From: Hydractinia symbiolongicarpus
Taxonomy: Eukaryota; Cnidaria; Hydrozoa; Anthoathecata; Hydractiniidae
Assembly: GCF_029227915.1 (NCBI RefSeq)
Contig: NC_079879.1
Span: 14,634,001 to 14,698,000, forward strand
Reading direction: 5' to 3'
Length of the DNA: 64,000 nucleotides
This document shows positions 63,109 through 64,000 of the stretch, piece by piece. Position numbers and translations under genes: made by a program. Each line of letters opens with the position of its first letter. The stretch's first letter is position 1. The notes below the pieces were generated by a model, which was given only the letters and a program-made list of their open reading frames with translations, was not told the origin of the DNA and did no database searches.

Positions 63109-64000
63109 AATATCGCCTTTTGCAGTCTTTTAAAGGCCTCACACGTAAATCACGTGGTTCCATTTGCCTGCGCAAGTTACCATTGGCGTAGTCCTTCAAG
63201 TCTCAATGTGCTACAACGTCCCACGTCGTTTTCATTAGCGCCGTTGCCTTACAACACTTTTAACTACGTGCACAGTCCTATAAAGGCTGTAATATGGCCT
63301 TTTGCACCCTAATAAAGGCCTCACACGTAAATCACGTGGTTCCATTTGCCTGTGCAGGTTACCATTGGACTATTCCTTTCAGTCTTAATGCGCTTTAACG
63401 TCCCAAGTCGTTTTCATTATCGCCGTTGCCTTACAACACTCTTAACTACGTTCACAGTCCTAAAAAGGCTGTAATATGGCATTTTGTAGTCTAATAAAGG
63501 CTTCACACGTAAATCACGTGATTTCACCTGCCTGTGCAAGTTACCATTGGCCTAATCCTGCAAGTCTCAATGTGCTACAACGTCCCAGGTCGTTTTCATT
63601 AGCGCCGTTGCTTTACAACACTTTTAACTACATGCACAGTCCTATAAAGGCCGTAATATGGCCTTTTGGAGTCTAATAAAGGCTTCACACGTAAATCACG
63701 TGGTTTCACCTGGCTGCGCAGGTTACCTTTGGACTAATCGTTCCAGTCTCAATGCGCTACAACGTGCCAAGATGTTTTCATTGGCGAAGTTGCCTTAGAA
63801 CACTCTTAACTGCGTGCACAGTCCTATAAAGGCTGTAATATGGCCTTTTGCAGTCTAATAAATGCCTCACACGTAAATCACGTGGTTCCATTTGCCTGCG
63901 CAAGTTACCATTGGCCTAGTCCTTCAAGTCTCAATGTGCTACAACGTCCCAGGTCGTTTTCATTAGCGCCGTTGCCTTACAACACTTTTAACTACGTGCA
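63109..64000 (+). repeat. Patchwork tail of the window, last copy truncated
   Basis: 63109 matches 57285 (TCTTTTAAAGG, GGCGTAGTCC). 63291 starts like 57467 (TTTTGCACCC) and ends like 52741 (CCTTTCAGTCTTAATGCGC). 63473 matches 52921. 63655 starts like 53103 (TTTTGGAGTC) and ends like 60561 and 62199 (CACCTGGCTGCG, AACGTGCCAAG). 63837 matches 60743. The final copy lacks its last 18 bases because the window ends. Confidence 0.8.

Larger units (their letters stand above)
1..64000 (+). repeat. Satellite DNA array, ~182-bp monomer, head-to-tail, whole window
   Basis: Seen directly: the same unit of about 182 bp recurs from the first to the last base, always in one orientation. Landmarks are AATATGGCC at unit position 1, GCAGTCT at 14, AATAAAGGCCT at 21, CACGTAAATCACGTG at 34, CCTGCGCAGG at 59, CAACGTCCCA at 106, GTTGCC at 135 and CAGTCCTATAAAGGCTGT at 165. 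Phasing gives 351 full units and a partial 352nd, with a net change of about -46 bp. No other kind of sequence interrupts the array. Known: satellites of about 150-190 bp are typical of plant and animal centromeric or heterochromatic arrays. Inferred: this is the interior of such an array. I do not recognise the family and cannot say from the sequence whether it is centromeric. Confidence 0.98.

Noticed and set aside
186-63676. About 150 open reading frames of 61-126 residues on the + strand, most beginning MAFCSLIKASH
   Set aside because: They are one frame of the satellite repeated. They start at the ATG of AATATGG and end at the TAA in the next unit's GTCTAATAA. Type A units break the frame with CCT TAG. 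Types differ at all codon positions, and frame continuity depends on 1-bp length variants. No start context, domain or selection signal supports coding.
1-64000. CRISPR array or other prokaryotic repeat system
   Set aside because: The repeated unit is 182 bp with no alternation of short conserved repeats and unique spacers. There are no cas-like genes and no unique DNA.
1-64000. CENP-B box
   Set aside because: The core pattern TTCG....A..CGGG does not appear in the monomers. CGGG is almost absent; I noticed one chance CACGGGG near 40055. The dyads are a different feature.
1-64000. Primate alpha satellite, Arabidopsis 178-bp or maize CentC satellites
   Set aside because: Unit length and recalled sequence features do not match. 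A short resemblance of ATGGACTTTG to the Arabidopsis repeat is too small to mean relationship.
1-64000. Telomeric repeats, rDNA, tRNA or snRNA genes
   Set aside because: No TTAGGG- or TTTAGGG-like tandem runs and no conserved rRNA, A-box/B-box or clover-leaf segments were seen. GC-rich palindromes in each unit are explained by the satellite dyads.
1-64000. Transposon or retrotransposon insertions in the array
   Set aside because: Unit phase can be followed continuously with only 1-3 bp shifts between neighbours. No target-site duplications, terminal repeats or foreign segments were found.

Overview
The whole 64-kb window is one uninterrupted head-to-tail satellite DNA array. The repeat unit is about 182 bp and every copy lies in the same orientation. 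Following the unit from its conserved start (AATATGGCC, then a GCAGTCT box and an AATAAAGGCCT box) gives 351 complete monomers plus a truncated 352nd copy (63837-64000). The accumulated length change over the array is only about -46 bp. I found no protein-coding gene, RNA gene, transposon, CRISPR array, telomere repeat or unique-sequence island. No array edge or flank is present, so the window is internal to a longer array.

The setting is almost certainly eukaryotic: a megasatellite block of the kind found at centromeres, pericentromeres, subtelomeres or heterochromatic knobs. The unit is close to nucleosome-repeat size, and my by-eye consensus is about 47% GC with about 10 CpG sites. I do not recognise the sequence as a named satellite and do not assign a species. 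Many substitutions that separate monomer types are CpG to TpG/CpA changes, which fits a host with cytosine methylation.

Layout. Monomers fall into recurring types, labelled here A, A-prime, B, C, D, E, F, G, K, P and Q. 1-8 kb is D/A/E/C/B material with nested block copies (183-1456 matches 3095-4368; 1457-3640 matches 6734-8735). 8008-19646 is two adjacent copies of a 32-monomer, about 5.82-kb higher-order repeat. 19647-22374 is further related material with an 8-monomer local repeat. 22375-43101 is richer in F, P, G and Q monomers, with repeated passages of the order E, A-prime, A, F, C, P, G, Q, K but variable unit length. 43.1-51.1 kb holds a dimer duplication and 32-, 19-, 17- and 15-monomer spacings. 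On the right, short and recent-looking tandem units dominate: a 7-monomer unit (51102-53647), a 6-monomer unit (53648-56556), a single-monomer duplication (59105-59468) and a 9-monomer unit (59833-63108). The last 0.9 kb is a patchwork of three of these.

No genes work together here. The many 61-126-residue open frames are by-products of the repeat. The most interesting properties are structural: clustered dyad symmetries in about one third of each monomer, chimeric monomers that record unequal exchange, and CpG-biased type divergence. I did not find a new biological system in the sense of genes. The best candidate for novelty is the satellite family itself, its higher-order organisation and its dyad cluster. 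All type assignments, identities and boundaries were made by eye.
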